Position numbers and translations under genes: made by a program. From the NCBI GenBank assembly GCA_016195325.1, contig JACPZX010000018.1, positions 62,001 through 126,000 of the forward strand: DNA of 64,000 nt, read 5' to 3'. The notes under the pieces are model-generated. The model did no database searches, had not been told where the DNA came from, and worked only from the letters and a program-made list of their open reading frames with translations. Shown piece by piece: positions 7,763 to 17,216 of this stretch. Source of the DNA: Acidobacteriota bacterium. GTDB taxonomy: Bacteria; Acidobacteriota; Polarisedimenticolia; JACPZX01. How positions within the stretch are numbered: the stretch's first letter is position 1; each line of letters opens with the position of its first letter.

Positions 7763-10375
7763 CTAGAAACGCATCTCGGCGCCGAACTGGAAGATCCTCC
7801 CGAAGTCGGTGTCGACCGGGCTCCGGAACCCCTTCGCGTTCGGGTTCGTCTCGACGGCGACGGCGTTGAGATGGTTGGTCACGTTGAAGCACTGCGCGGT
7901 GAGGCGAAGCTGCGACCCGCCGAACTGCAGGCGCTTGGAGATCGACATGTCGAGCGACTCGACGGCCGGCATCCGCTGCGAGTTCTTGCCGCCGACGGCG
8001 GTGTCGATGACGAAGCCGCCGCTCTGGAAGACGACGGGGCTGTAGAGCCGGCCCGACTGGTACCGGGCGATCCCCGTGACCTCCATCCCCCAGGGCAGCG
8101 AGAGGAACGCGGAGAGGTTCATCAGGTTCGGCCGGTCGTAGCTCAGGCGGGTGTAGTCGAGCGAGCGCTGATCGGCGCGGTTCTCGAGGCCGAAGTCGGC
8201 GCTGGAGTCGCCGAGGGCGCGCGACCTCGTGTACGACGCGAGGACCTCGAGGCGATGGCTGAACGCCTTCCTCACCATCACCTTCCAGTCGTCGTACTGG
8301 TTCCGCCCCAGGGAGTCGAAGATGATCGCCCCGGTCGCCGAGGGAGAGAGGTTCACGGACGAGGGGACGCTGGCGAGGTCGTTGGTCTGGGTCACGCGGA
8401 GCTGGTCGTAGCCCTTCCAGTGCGTCGTGCTGGCGCCGATGCGCATGTCCCACGGGAGCTCACGCTCGTAGCCGAGGGTGTACGAGTCCTTGTAGGGGGC
8501 CTGGAGCTTCCCGTCGGCGGCGTACTCGACCACCGCGGTGACGACGTTGTACTGGTAGGTGGTCGGCGGCTGGACGAACGTTTGGCGCACGGTGTAGCCG
8601 TCGGCGCGCTGCGAGTCGATGAAGCTGGTGAAGACGTTGTCGTAGAAGCGGCCCCAGTTGCCGTAGATCTTCGACTTGCCGTTGGCGGCCGGGTCCACGG
8701 CGACGCCGAGCCGCGGCGCGACGTTCGACTGGCCGAGGACGCTCTGGTGATCGAGCCTCAGCCCTCCCTCGACGGTCCAGTGCTCGTCGAGGATCCAGGT
8801 GTCCTGGACGAAGGCGCCGAGCTCGCTGTCCTTCCGGTGCGTCCGGTCGGTCTTGTTGTAATCGTACGTGTAGGTCAGCGTGTTGCCGGGGCCGAGGTAG
8901 GCGCTGGCGTCGATGACCGTGTTGTTCGTCCGGTTCGCGCCGCTGAACTCCATCCACGAGTAGTCGAACCCGGACTTGAGGCGGTGCGACCCCATCTGCG
9001 TCGTGATGCTGCTGCTCGCGCGCGAGCGGTACGTGGTGCGATCCTGATCGTTCGGGTAGGTCCCCGTGAAGGTCGTCGGGGCGCTGGGATCGAACGTGAT
9101 CGTGTAGGTGCCGAGGCCCGTGTCCGCCGGGCGCACGGCCAGGTAGCCGTGCTGGACGTAGAGCTGCGACTCCAGGAAAGTCCTCGAGCTGAGGTTCTGC
9201 GTGTCGCGGACCTGGACGAAGTAGCCCCCCTGCGACTGGTTGAAGTTCGTCCCCTCCGCGTAGCGGGCGTCGGTGATCAGGTTCTTGAACTGCGACGGGT
9301 CGGTGGCCACGTTCGCCACGACCGTGTTCGTGGGCGTCGCCTGCCACGTCAGCTTGAACTGACCGTGGTAGCGATCCCCCTGCCGCATCGAGTTGTTGAA
9401 GAGGGAGCCGATGTCCTCCTGCCAGTACTGGAACGAGGTGAAGAAGAAGAGCTTGTTCTTGATGAGCGGCCCGCCGACCGCCAGCTCCTGCCAGTCCTGC
9501 GTCTCCGGGCGTGCGAGGTGGTTGTTGGAGGTGGTGCCGTCAGCGTCGGAGGTCTTCCAGAGCTGGCGCGCCCCCGGCGTGTTGGCCGAGAAGGCGTCGC
9601 TGCGGTAGAAGCCCGAGTAGAGCAGCTCGAAGGTGTTCGTCCCCGACTTGGTGACGATGTTGGCGATGCCGCCCGACTGCTCGCCGTACTCCGCCTGGTA
9701 GCCGGAGGTGTTCAGCTCGAACCTCTCGATGGCGTTCTGGTTGATGTTCAGGCCGAACGTGCCGGTCACGAAATCGTTGATGTTCGCGCCGTCCAGCCGG
9801 AACCCGTTCTGCGTCTCGCGGCCGCCGTTGACGTGGTACTGGGCCAGCGTGTACCCGCCGGCGTTGCTCACCCCGGGGAACAGGGTGAGAATCTGCTGGT
9901 ACCGGCGCGAGATGAGGGGGAGCTTGTTGACGTACGAGGCGTCGAGGACCTCATGGGTCGAGGTGTTGGTTGTGTCGACCGCCGTGCGCTCCGCCACGAC
10001 GACGACGCGCTCGGTCAGCCCCTCCACCAGCACGACGTTGAAGGTGCGGGTCTCGTCCGGGTTGACGACGATCTGCACGATCTCGTACGGGCGGTACCCG
10101 ATCATCACCGTCTTCAGGGAGTACGTCCCGACGGGGACGGCGTCGAAGCTAAAAGCCCCCTCGAGATCGGTGATGGCGGTCCTCCCGGCGGTGCCCAGCG
10201 ATTCACCGAACATCGTGACGCTGGCCCCCGGCAGGAAGTTGCCTGAGTCGTCGGCGACGTACCCGCGCACGGTCCCGGTGATGTTCGCCTGGGCGTGGGA
10301 CGGGCTCACCGACGCGATCAAAAAGAGGGCGGCGACGAGCCCCCATCGCGCGGCCAGGAATCCACGGCTCTTCAT
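7763..10375 (-). CDS. TonB-dependent receptor with N-terminal carboxypeptidase-like domain
   Basis: 870 residues. A signal peptide (1-28) ends at SHAQA. A carboxypeptidase-regulatory-like Ig domain spans about 30-115 (TGTVRGYVADDSGNFLPGA, DLEGAFSFDAVPVGTYSL). A plug domain follows (LFPGVSNAGGYTLAQYHVNG, FRLDGANIN), then a beta-barrel ending in FGRIFQFGAEMRF with a terminal Phe typical of outer-membrane proteins. This is the Oar-like architecture abundant in Acidobacteriota and Bacteroidota; it probably imports or binds a large ligand using TonB energy. The tonB-exbB-exbD set at 36-38.5 kb could power it. It is transcribed singly from a recognisable promoter at 10496-10469. Confidence 0.92.
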   Translation of the reverse strand: MKSRGFLAARWGLVAALFLIASVSPSHAQANITGTVRGYVADDSGNFLPGASVTMFGESLGTAGRTAITDLEGAFSFDAVPVGTYSLKTVMIGYRPYEIVQIVVNPDETRTFNVVLVEGLTERVVVVAERTAVDTTNTSTHEVLDASYVNKLPLISRRYQQILTLFPGVSNAGGYTLAQYHVNGGRETQNGFRLDGANINDFVTGTFGLNINQNAIERFELNTSGYQAEYGEQSGGIANIVTKSGTNTFELLYSGFYRSDAFSANTPGARQLWKTSDADGTTSNNHLARPETQDWQELAVGGPLIKNKLFFFTSFQYWQEDIGSLFNNSMRQGDRYHGQFKLTWQATPTNTVVANVATDPSQFKNLITDARYAEGTNFNQSQGGYFVQVRDTQNLSSRTFLESQLYVQHGYLAVRPADTGLGTYTITFDPSAPTTFTGTYPNDQDRTTYRSRASSSITTQMGSHRLKSGFDYSWMEFSGANRTNNTVIDASAYLGPGNTLTYTYDYNKTDRTHRKDSELGAFVQDTWILDEHWTVEGGLRLDHQSVLGQSNVAPRLGVAVDPAANGKSKIYGNWGRFYDNVFTSFIDSQRADGYTVRQTFVQPPTTYQYNVVTAVVEYAADGKLQAPYKDSYTLGYERELPWDMRIGASTTHWKGYDQLRVTQTNDLASVPSSVNLSPSATGAIIFDSLGRNQYDDWKVMVRKAFSHRLEVLASYTRSRALGDSSADFGLENRADQRSLDYTRLSYDRPNLMNLSAFLSLPWGMEVTGIARYQSGRLYSPVVFQSGGFVIDTAVGGKNSQRMPAVESLDMSISKRLQFGGSQLRLTAQCFNVTNHLNAVAVETNPNAKGFRSPVDTDFGRIFQFGAEMRF

Positions 10376-10468
10376 ACCAATCCTCCGTCAGGTCGCGGGT
10401 GGGCCCACCTACGCGGAACCCATACCCTATCCAGAAACGTCAAATGTTCGACTACGACTTGGATGGTA

Positions 10469-10496
10469 TGTATATTTCGTCAATCCGAAGTGTCAA
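10469..10496 (-). promoter_or_regulatory. Sigma-70-type promoter for the TonB-dependent receptor gene
   Basis: On the minus strand TTGACA (10496-10491) is followed by a 16-base spacer and TATACA (10474-10469). The local DNA is markedly more AT-rich than the surroundings. The predicted start gives a 5' leader of roughly 85 bases. In the remaining part of the 298-base divergent gap I see only this promoter and the oppositely directed one at 10561. Confidence 0.55.
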
Positions 10497-10560
10497 GACA
10501 GAGGTAACATATATGCATGCTCGCGAGAGCGCGGGCGGGCCGCGGCGCCGGCCGGTTTCC

Positions 10561-10588
10561 TTGACAAGGATCCGACCCGCGGTATGAT
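10561..10588 (+). promoter_or_regulatory. Near-consensus sigma-70 promoter for the DsbA-like lipoprotein gene
   Basis: Consensus TTGACA at 10561-10566, a 16-base spacer and TATGAT at 10583-10588. This is the best promoter match in the window. The leader to the ATG at 10674 is about 80 bases. Confidence 0.7.
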
Positions 10589-10673
10589 CCCATCCTCTTT
10601 TCGCTCACTCTGGTCCGTGACCCACCGGCAGCAGGCGGCCTCGTGTCCGGACCGAACCGCGGGGAACCCACAA

Positions 10674-12221
10674 ATGAAGAAACTGAGTCTCTTGCTGATG
10701 CTCGTGGTGGCGGCGTGCGCCTCCGGACAGCCCTCGGCGCGCGAGGATCAGGCCGCCAAGCCGGCCGCCCAGGCGGGCGCCACCTTTTATCGGGAAGGCC
10801 TGTCGGGGGTCGATCTATCGGGTCTGGACTCCGTCCAGAAGGAGCGGGCGCTCCAGATCATGAACGGCAACAAGTGCGCCTGCCCGTGCGGGATGTCCAT
10901 CGCCCAGTGCCGCGTCGAGGACAAGTCCTGCCCCAAGAGCCCCGGGATGGCGGCGGCGGTGGTCGCTGCGGTGAAGACCGGCCAGACCGATCAGCAGATC
11001 GTCGCGGCCCTCAACGCGATGCGGGATCAGGCGGCGCCGACCCCGGCCGCGGGCGGACCCGCGGGTCCCGCGAAGCGCTACGACATCAACCTGGCCGTGG
11101 CGCCCATGATGGGCAAGGCCTCCGCGAAGGTCACCGTCGTCCTGTTCAGCGACTTCCAGTGCCCGTACTGCGGGCGCGCCGAGCCCGTGGTGAAGCAGAT
11201 CATGCAGGCGTATCCGGACGACGTGAAGTTCTACTTCAAGGAGTTCCCCCTCGTCTCGATCCACCCGAACGCCCGGCCGGCCGCGCTCGCCGCGATCGCC
11301 GCCGGCAAGCAGAAGAAGTTCTGGGAGATGCACGACCTCCTCTTCACGAACCAGCGCGCGCTCGACGCGGCGTCGATCCGCCGGTACGCGGAGAGCCTCG
11401 GTCTGGACATGGCGGCGTTCGACAGGGACTCCGCCGACCCCGAGACGGCGAGGTTCCTGGAGCAGGAGATGCTCGAGGGGACGAAGGTCGGCGTCCAGGG
11501 GACCCCGACGATGTACGTCGACGGCGTGCAGTCCCCGAACTGGGACTTCGGCACGGTGCAGAAGCTCATCGACGCGTCGAAGTCCGGCGGCGACGTGCCG
11601 GCGATCGCCGGGCAAATGACCGCGGCGATGCGTCCGGCTCAGCCCGACCCCAACCAGGTCTACCAGATCGACATCACCGGGGCTCCGGTGCGCGGACCGG
11701 TGGGCGCGCCGGTCACCATCGTGGAGTTCAGCGACTACCAGTGCCCCTACTGCGCCGGCGCCGAGCCGCTCTGGAAGCAGGTCATGTCGACCTACCCGGA
11801 CAAGGTCCGGTTCGTCTACAAGCAGTTCCCGCTCTCGTTCCACCAGAACGCGAAGTCGGGCTCCATGGTCGCGCTCTTCGCCAAGGAGCACGGCAAGTAC
11901 TGGGAGATGCACGATCTGCTCTTCCAGAACAATCAGGCGATGAACAAGAGCACTCCGGACCAGATCATCGACGTCTACAAGGGGTATGCGAAGCAGCTCG
12001 GCCTCGACGAGAAAGCCCTCGAGAGCGCCATCAAGAGCGAGGCGTACAGGACGACGGTCGACAAGGACGTCGAGGACGGGCGCAAGGCGGCGGTCTCGGG
12101 CACGCCGTCGGTCTTCATCAATGGAAAGCGCCTTCCGAAGCGGGATTTCCCAACGATCAAGGCGATGATCGACGGGATCCTCGGCGCCTCGCCCGGCGGC
12201 GCGGCGCCGTCGAGCCGGTAG
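10674..12221 (+). CDS. Lipoprotein with two tandem DsbA-like thioredoxin domains
   Basis: 515 residues starting MKKLSLLLMLVVAAC; the lipobox cysteine is residue 15. A cysteine-rich module (about 58-112, with CACPCGMSIAQC and a further SCPKSPG) resembles the CcmH-type haem-lyase motif region. Two DsbA/thioredoxin_4 domains follow, each with a CPYC active site (Cys163/166 and Cys357/360) and a cis-proline loop (GTPTMYV, GTPSVFI). Likely role: extracytoplasmic thiol oxidation or disulfide exchange, anchored in the membrane. The two domains are divergent in sequence, so they may act on different partners. The start is fixed by the signal peptide and the strong upstream promoter. It converges on the gene ending at 12234. 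Confidence 0.88.
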   Translation: MKKLSLLLMLVVAACASGQPSAREDQAAKPAAQAGATFYREGLSGVDLSGLDSVQKERALQIMNGNKCACPCGMSIAQCRVEDKSCPKSPGMAAAVVAAVKTGQTDQQIVAALNAMRDQAAPTPAAGGPAGPAKRYDINLAVAPMMGKASAKVTVVLFSDFQCPYCGRAEPVVKQIMQAYPDDVKFYFKEFPLVSIHPNARPAALAAIAAGKQKKFWEMHDLLFTNQRALDAASIRRYAESLGLDMAAFDRDSADPETARFLEQEMLEGTKVGVQGTPTMYVDGVQSPNWDFGTVQKLIDASKSGGDVPAIAGQMTAAMRPAQPDPNQVYQIDITGAPVRGPVGAPVTIVEFSDYQCPYCAGAEPLWKQVMSTYPDKVRFVYKQFPLSFHQNAKSGSMVALFAKEHGKYWEMHDLLFQNNQAMNKSTPDQIIDVYKGYAKQLGLDEKALESAIKSEAYRTTVDKDVEDGRKAAVSGTPSVFINGKRLPKRDFPTIKAMIDGILGASPGGAAPSSR

Positions 12222-12233
12222 CCCCCCTCCGGA

Positions 12234-14327
12234 TCAGCGCGCGGGCCGCGCCTCGAGAGCGTTGAGGCGGGCCCGCGCCTCCTCCGAGGCGTCCAGCGAG
12301 CCCTTCCATTCCGCGGTGAACTTCCGGTAGCTCTCGATCGCCTTCGGGCGATCCCCGAGTCTCTCGTACGCTCCGGCCAGGTTGTAGAGCACGCGAAGAT
12401 CGTTCGGGTCGGCGCTCCACGCCTTCTCGAACAGATCCCTCGCGACGTCCCAGCGATCCTGGACGGAGGCGAGGACGGCCAGGCCGTTGAGCGCCTTCGC
12501 GTTCTCCGGATCGGCGGCGAGGATCCCCGAGAGGATCTGGCCGGCCTCCTCGAAATGCTTCATCTGGGTCATCACGGTCCCGAGGTTGAGCTTCGCATCG
12601 ACCCGGTCCGGGGCCTCGGCGAGGCATCCCCTGAGCGCCTCCGCGGCACCCGGGAGATCCGACGTGTTCAGCCTCGCCATGCCGAGCCGGAACAGGATCT
12701 CCGCGTCGCGCGGCCGCGCCGCGGACGCCTTCTGCAGAAACTCCGCGGACTTCCCGAACCGGTTCTGCTCGAAGAGCAGGACCCCCATGTTGAAGAGCGC
12801 CGACGGATCCTCCGGCCGGAGCCGCAGGGCCGCGTTGAAGGCGAGGAACGCGTCCCGTGGCTGGTTCCGCATCATGAAGGCGTTCCCCGCCGTGATGTAC
12901 GCCGGGAAGTAGGAGGGATCGAGGCTCATCGCCTTGTCGACCTCCTGCAGCGCGCGCTGGTAGTCGCCCTTCCGGAAGTAGATCTCGGCCACCCCCCCCT
13001 GGATCGGGGCGCTGCGGGGAGATCTCGCGACGGCCGCCTCGAACGACTGCAGCGCCCCATCCAGGTCGCCGCGCGACGCGGCGAGGTTGGCGAGGGCGAT
13101 CTGCGGGCGCGGGCTGACCGGGTTCACTTCGGAGGCGGCGCGCCAGAGCGCCTCGGGATCGCGCCAGAGGGCCACGCGGCCCACCGTTCCCAACGCCAGG
13201 AGCATCGAGACGATCGCCGTCCCCGCCAGCGCGGCGCGGCCGGCGCCCCGGCGCTCGAGATCGCGGCCCGCGGCGGCGGCGGCGAGGCCGAAGGCGATCG
13301 TCACGGCGTACACGCGGCGCTCGGCCAGCGGATCTTCGGGCGGCGCGAGCAGCGCGTGAAGGTGGAGGAGCGAGTACCAGCCGATCGCCAGGGACGCCGC
13401 CCCGCGCCGACGCCCGAGGGCGAGGCCCGCGAGAAGGAATCCGGCGAGGAGCCCGGCGCCGGCGATCGCCTGGAGGTTCCAGGTCCCCCCGAGCGCCGGC
13501 GTGCCGTGATCGAGGCTCAGACCGATCGGGAGGACAAGGAGCTTCAGCTCCAGGCAGAACGCGGCCGCCTGGGAGGCGAGCCCGGCGCCGGGGCTCCAGG
13601 GGCGGTGCAGCGGAAAGGGAGACAGGCCGGGCCACGTCCGAGCCATCCAACCGGCGTAGAAGAGCCCGAGCGACACGGCGTACGGGAGGTGTCTTCGCCA
13701 CGCCGGGGCCGGCATCGCGGTTCCCTGGACGCCGGTCCCGCGGGCCAGCGACGCCGCGAGGAGGCCGACCGGCCAGATGGAGGCGTCCGCGAGGAGCCCC
13801 GCCAGGTAGAACGACGCCGACGCGAAGAGACGCACGCCCCCCTCGTCGTCCCCCGCGCGCGCCGCCAGGAGCAGGGACGACATCGCCAGGAGCGTCGCGA
13901 GAACCGTCGGAAAGGCCGCGTGCGCGAGGATCGCCTCGGATCCGAGAGGGTGCACCGCGAAGAGCACCGCGGCGGCGGCGGGAGCGAAGAGGGTGGCCGG
14001 CGCCGCCCCCTCGTCGTCCGCTCCGACGAGGCGGCGAACCAGGAGGAAGAGGATCAGCGCGGAGAGGCCGTGGAGCACCGCCGCCGCGATCCGGATCGAC
14101 ACCGCCTCACCGCCCAACGCGAGGAGCGCGTGGGTCGCGAGGTTCGCGGCCGGACGGAACTCGTCGGGGGCGTCCCGGTGAACCGCGGCGTCGCCCGGGG
14201 TCCCCGCGGAGAGCCCGGCGAGTCTTTCGCCTTCGTCCATCAGCGGCGGGCCGCCGGCCGCCGGGAGGTACAGGGCTGCCCCGAGCACGACCAGAGCGAT
14301 TCCGAGCAGCGGCGCGAATCGAGGCAT
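12234..14327 (-). CDS. Polytopic membrane protein with C-terminal TPR repeats
   Basis: About 697 residues. The N-terminal half has around ten hydrophobic helices (for example FAPLLGIALVVLGAALYLPA) and a short acidic motif after the first, DEGERLAG. This is the layout of GT-C/PMT-type or TMTC-like proteins. From about residue 400 on there are at least eight TPR units (for example PSALFNMGVLLFEQNRFGKSAEF). Sugar transfer is possible but no catalytic motif is decisive. The ATG at 14327 is preferred; a GTG at 14345 would overlap the upstream stop as GTGA but has no ribosome-binding site. It is co-transcribed with the TPR-S41 protease gene. Confidence 0.8.
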   Translation of the reverse strand: MPRFAPLLGIALVVLGAALYLPAAGGPPLMDEGERLAGLSAGTPGDAAVHRDAPDEFRPAANLATHALLALGGEAVSIRIAAAVLHGLSALILFLLVRRLVGADDEGAAPATLFAPAAAAVLFAVHPLGSEAILAHAAFPTVLATLLAMSSLLLAARAGDDEGGVRLFASASFYLAGLLADASIWPVGLLAASLARGTGVQGTAMPAPAWRRHLPYAVSLGLFYAGWMARTWPGLSPFPLHRPWSPGAGLASQAAAFCLELKLLVLPIGLSLDHGTPALGGTWNLQAIAGAGLLAGFLLAGLALGRRRGAASLAIGWYSLLHLHALLAPPEDPLAERRVYAVTIAFGLAAAAAGRDLERRGAGRAALAGTAIVSMLLALGTVGRVALWRDPEALWRAASEVNPVSPRPQIALANLAASRGDLDGALQSFEAAVARSPRSAPIQGGVAEIYFRKGDYQRALQEVDKAMSLDPSYFPAYITAGNAFMMRNQPRDAFLAFNAALRLRPEDPSALFNMGVLLFEQNRFGKSAEFLQKASAARPRDAEILFRLGMARLNTSDLPGAAEALRGCLAEAPDRVDAKLNLGTVMTQMKHFEEAGQILSGILAADPENAKALNGLAVLASVQDRWDVARDLFEKAWSADPNDLRVLYNLAGAYERLGDRPKAIESYRKFTAEWKGSLDASEEARARLNALEARPAR

Positions 14328-14341
14328 GCTTCCCTGCGGCG

Positions 14342-17143
14342 TCACGGCGCGGGCGCCGGCTGCGGCGCCGGGCGCCGTCGAGATCTTTCCTTGCCGAGGA
14401 TTTCCTTCGCCTTGTTCATCGCCGCGTCACCTGACGGATCCTGAGAGGGCATCGCCGAATCGACCGGCACGTCCGGCTGGATCCCGACGCCGGTGTACGG
14501 CACGCCCGCGAGGTTCGCGTTCTCGGCCACGGCCACGAGGAGCGTCGTGCCGTCGGGAAGGAGCCGCGGGAACTGGATCCCCGCCTTGCCGTAGGTCGGC
14601 TCGCCGACGATCACGGCGCGATGGGACTCCTTGAGAGCGCCGGCGAGCGCCTCGGCCGAGGACCCGGTGTTCCGATCGATGAGCACGACGACCGGCTTGT
14701 CGGGGATGATCGGCGCCTTCTGGCCGTGGCTCTCGGAGGTCGTGGACCCATCGGCGGTGATGACCTTGCCGGTCGGCGTTCCCGGCTTCACGAGCATGGC
14801 GGTCACATCCTCCACGTCCCGTTCGCCTCCCCCCGGGTTCCCGCGCAGATCGAGGATGACCGCGTCCTTCTCCTTCATCTCCCCCATCGCCTTCGAGACC
14901 TCGCCGACGAGCTTGGGGTCGGCCATGTTGCTGATCGCGACGTAGCCCACGTTCCCCTCCACCGTGCTGGTCGCGACGGTCTTGCTGGTCACGGTGTTCT
15001 TGCCGAGGGGATCGCGCTGGATCGTGGTCGCACGCGGGGTGAAGAAGAGATTCGCCGTCTGATCGGCGCTTCGCAGCCGTGTGTCGCGGTTGTCGAGGCT
15101 GGCCAGCATGAGGGCGATCGCACCGAGCGCGTCCGACTCCGTCTCGAGCTTGCCGGCGAACCGATCGCGCCATCGCGCCCATTCCTGGCCGTTGAACGTG
15201 CGATCGAAGTAGTTGTCCCGCACGCTCTCCCAGGCGAGCCGGTACATCTCGTCCGGCTCGACGGGAAGATCTCCCTTGAGGGCCGCGTTCGCCTCGTCCG
15301 CGTATCCGAGCTGCCAGGCGACCTTCGCGAGGAGGAAGCGCGTCGCCCCGCCGGTGTCCATCGGATCGAGCTCGAGGGCCCGCCTCAGGGCCCCGCGGGC
15401 GCGGGAGAGGTTCTCCTCCCCGCCGGCCCCCCGCCATGCCGCGCCCAGGATCGCCAGCGCCTCCGCGCTGTTCGGCACGAGGCGCACCGCGGCCTGGGCC
15501 TCGGCGGCGGTCTCGTCGAACCGCGACATCGCGAGCAGCGTCGAGGCGAGGTAGAACCGCGCCTGGAAATAGTCGGGCGCAATGTCGCGCGCGCGGCCGA
15601 GCTCCGCGGCGACGTCGGCTGGCGGCGCGCCGACGTCCCGATGGCTGACCGCCAGCGCCACGAGAAGCCTGGCGTCGCCCGGCCCCCCGGCGGCAGCGGC
15701 CGCCAGCACCCCCTCGGCCTCGGTGTCGCGGCCGACCGCGCGGAGGACCGCCGCCCTCCGGAGCGCGCCGATGGTCGGGTCGGGCTCCTTCCCGGAGGCC
15801 GCGCTCACCTCGTCGAGGAGCTTCCTGGCGCGGGCGGGCTGGAGCGCCAGCGCCGAGCGGAGCTCCGATCGGGCGTACGCGTCGTTGGGCTCGATGACGA
15901 GGGCGTCGAGCAGCGCGCGCAGGCTCTCCTCCTCGGCCCCCCCGGCGCGGGCGAGCAGGGCGTACTCGATCCTGGGCAACGGGTCGGCCGGGCGCTCCTT
16001 GATGGCCTTCGTCACGAGCGCCGCCTCCTCGGCCACCCTTCCGGCGCGGCCGAGCGCGATGAGGTAGAGGCGGTAAGCGTACGCGTCGCGCGGGTTGAGC
16101 TCGAGCGCGCGACGCCAGGCGCTCACCTCGAGCGCCGCGTCGCCGGCCCGCCGCGCGCAGTACGCGAGATTGGCGCACGCGAGGTCGCCGAGAGAATCGT
16201 CCGCCAGGAGCGCCTGGAACTCCTTCGCGGCCGCGGGGTAGTCGCCCGCGTCGCGCAGCACCGCCGCGAGCTTCATCCGGCCGGCGGGGTCATTCGGGCG
16301 CAGCGCCAGGGCCGCGCGGTACGCGCTCGCCGCTCCGGCGAGATCCGGCTGCTGCTGAAGCAGGCTCGCGAGCTGCAGCTGGAACGCGACGTCCTGGGGG
16401 TGCGCCGCCACGAGATCCTTCTGCCGCACGATGGACGCCCGCAGGGTCTCCGCCTCGGCGAGGAGGACCTGCGCGCGGACGATGTCGGGCTGCTTGACGA
16501 GAAAGCGCCTCCACCCCTCGATGGCGCCGTCGAGATCGCCGATCTTCCGGCGGGCGATGTTCAGGAACGCGAGAGCGGTCGGCTCGTCCGGCTTTCGCGA
16601 GAGAAGGAGCCGATAGGTGTCGCTCGCCTCGTCGTACCGCCCCATGCCGAACTGCGCGTTCCCGAGGCCGACGAGCGCCCGATCGCGCGGGATCGCCTCG
16701 AGGCGCAGCTCGAGCGCCCCGCGGAACTCGTCGGCGGCGGCGCGGAACTGATACTCCGCGAGCAGCAGCTCCGCGTAGGCGATTTTCCCCTCGGCGTTGG
16801 AAGGGTTGGCGGCGAGAACCGCCCTGTACTGCTCGGCGCTCCGCAGCCACATCCCCCGCTGCTTCTCGAGGGCGGCGAGGTGCAGCCGCACGTCGGTCCG
16901 CTCGGGGGCGAGCTTGACCGCGCTCTCGAGGGTGCCGATCGCGTCGAAGATGCGCCCCGCCTTGATCTCGCGATCGGCCCGCGCCACCAGATCCGCGACC
17001 GTCGGCTGGGCGGAGGGGGAACCGGCCTGCGAGGGAGGTGCGGGGACCTCGCCTGCGGCAGCGGCCGCTCCCGTCGAAAGCGCGAGCAGGACGAACCCAC
17101 GGAATCGGGCGCGGGCGGCCGCCTTCCGGACGGATCTCGTCAT
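14342..17143 (-). CDS. TPR-repeat protein fused to an S41 (tail-specific) protease domain
   Basis: 933 residues: a signal peptide (about 11-35), then about 600 residues of TPR repeats, then an S41/CtpA-type protease domain from about 650 to 905. The catalytic dyad is visible: Ser828 in NTGSSAEALAG and Lys853 in GEPTYGKAG, 25 residues apart as in Tsp/CtpA. RGNPGGGERD matches the RxNxGG substrate loop. No PDZ domain is evident between TPR and protease, so the TPR array may select substrates instead. The ATG at 17143 has GGGGGT just upstream; an ATG 54 bases earlier is less likely. A periplasmic processing protease is the best reading. Confidence 0.87.
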   Translation of the reverse strand: MTRSVRKAAARARFRGFVLLALSTGAAAAAGEVPAPPSQAGSPSAQPTVADLVARADREIKAGRIFDAIGTLESAVKLAPERTDVRLHLAALEKQRGMWLRSAEQYRAVLAANPSNAEGKIAYAELLLAEYQFRAAADEFRGALELRLEAIPRDRALVGLGNAQFGMGRYDEASDTYRLLLSRKPDEPTALAFLNIARRKIGDLDGAIEGWRRFLVKQPDIVRAQVLLAEAETLRASIVRQKDLVAAHPQDVAFQLQLASLLQQQPDLAGAASAYRAALALRPNDPAGRMKLAAVLRDAGDYPAAAKEFQALLADDSLGDLACANLAYCARRAGDAALEVSAWRRALELNPRDAYAYRLYLIALGRAGRVAEEAALVTKAIKERPADPLPRIEYALLARAGGAEEESLRALLDALVIEPNDAYARSELRSALALQPARARKLLDEVSAASGKEPDPTIGALRRAAVLRAVGRDTEAEGVLAAAAAGGPGDARLLVALAVSHRDVGAPPADVAAELGRARDIAPDYFQARFYLASTLLAMSRFDETAAEAQAAVRLVPNSAEALAILGAAWRGAGGEENLSRARGALRRALELDPMDTGGATRFLLAKVAWQLGYADEANAALKGDLPVEPDEMYRLAWESVRDNYFDRTFNGQEWARWRDRFAGKLETESDALGAIALMLASLDNRDTRLRSADQTANLFFTPRATTIQRDPLGKNTVTSKTVATSTVEGNVGYVAISNMADPKLVGEVSKAMGEMKEKDAVILDLRGNPGGGERDVEDVTAMLVKPGTPTGKVITADGSTTSESHGQKAPIIPDKPVVVLIDRNTGSSAEALAGALKESHRAVIVGEPTYGKAGIQFPRLLPDGTTLLVAVAENANLAGVPYTGVGIQPDVPVDSAMPSQDPSGDAAMNKAKEILGKERSRRRPAPQPAPAP

Positions 17144-17216
17144 CACACCCCCATCGACTGCTCGGACGCGGAAACTCTCAAGAATACAAGTCATCACGGA
17201 TGGTGTCCAGAGTGGA

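Noticed and set aside
7757-10246. Plus-strand open frame of about 829 codons opposite the TonB-dependent receptor
   Set aside because: Compositional shadow of the receptor gene; no signal, domain or ribosome-binding site.
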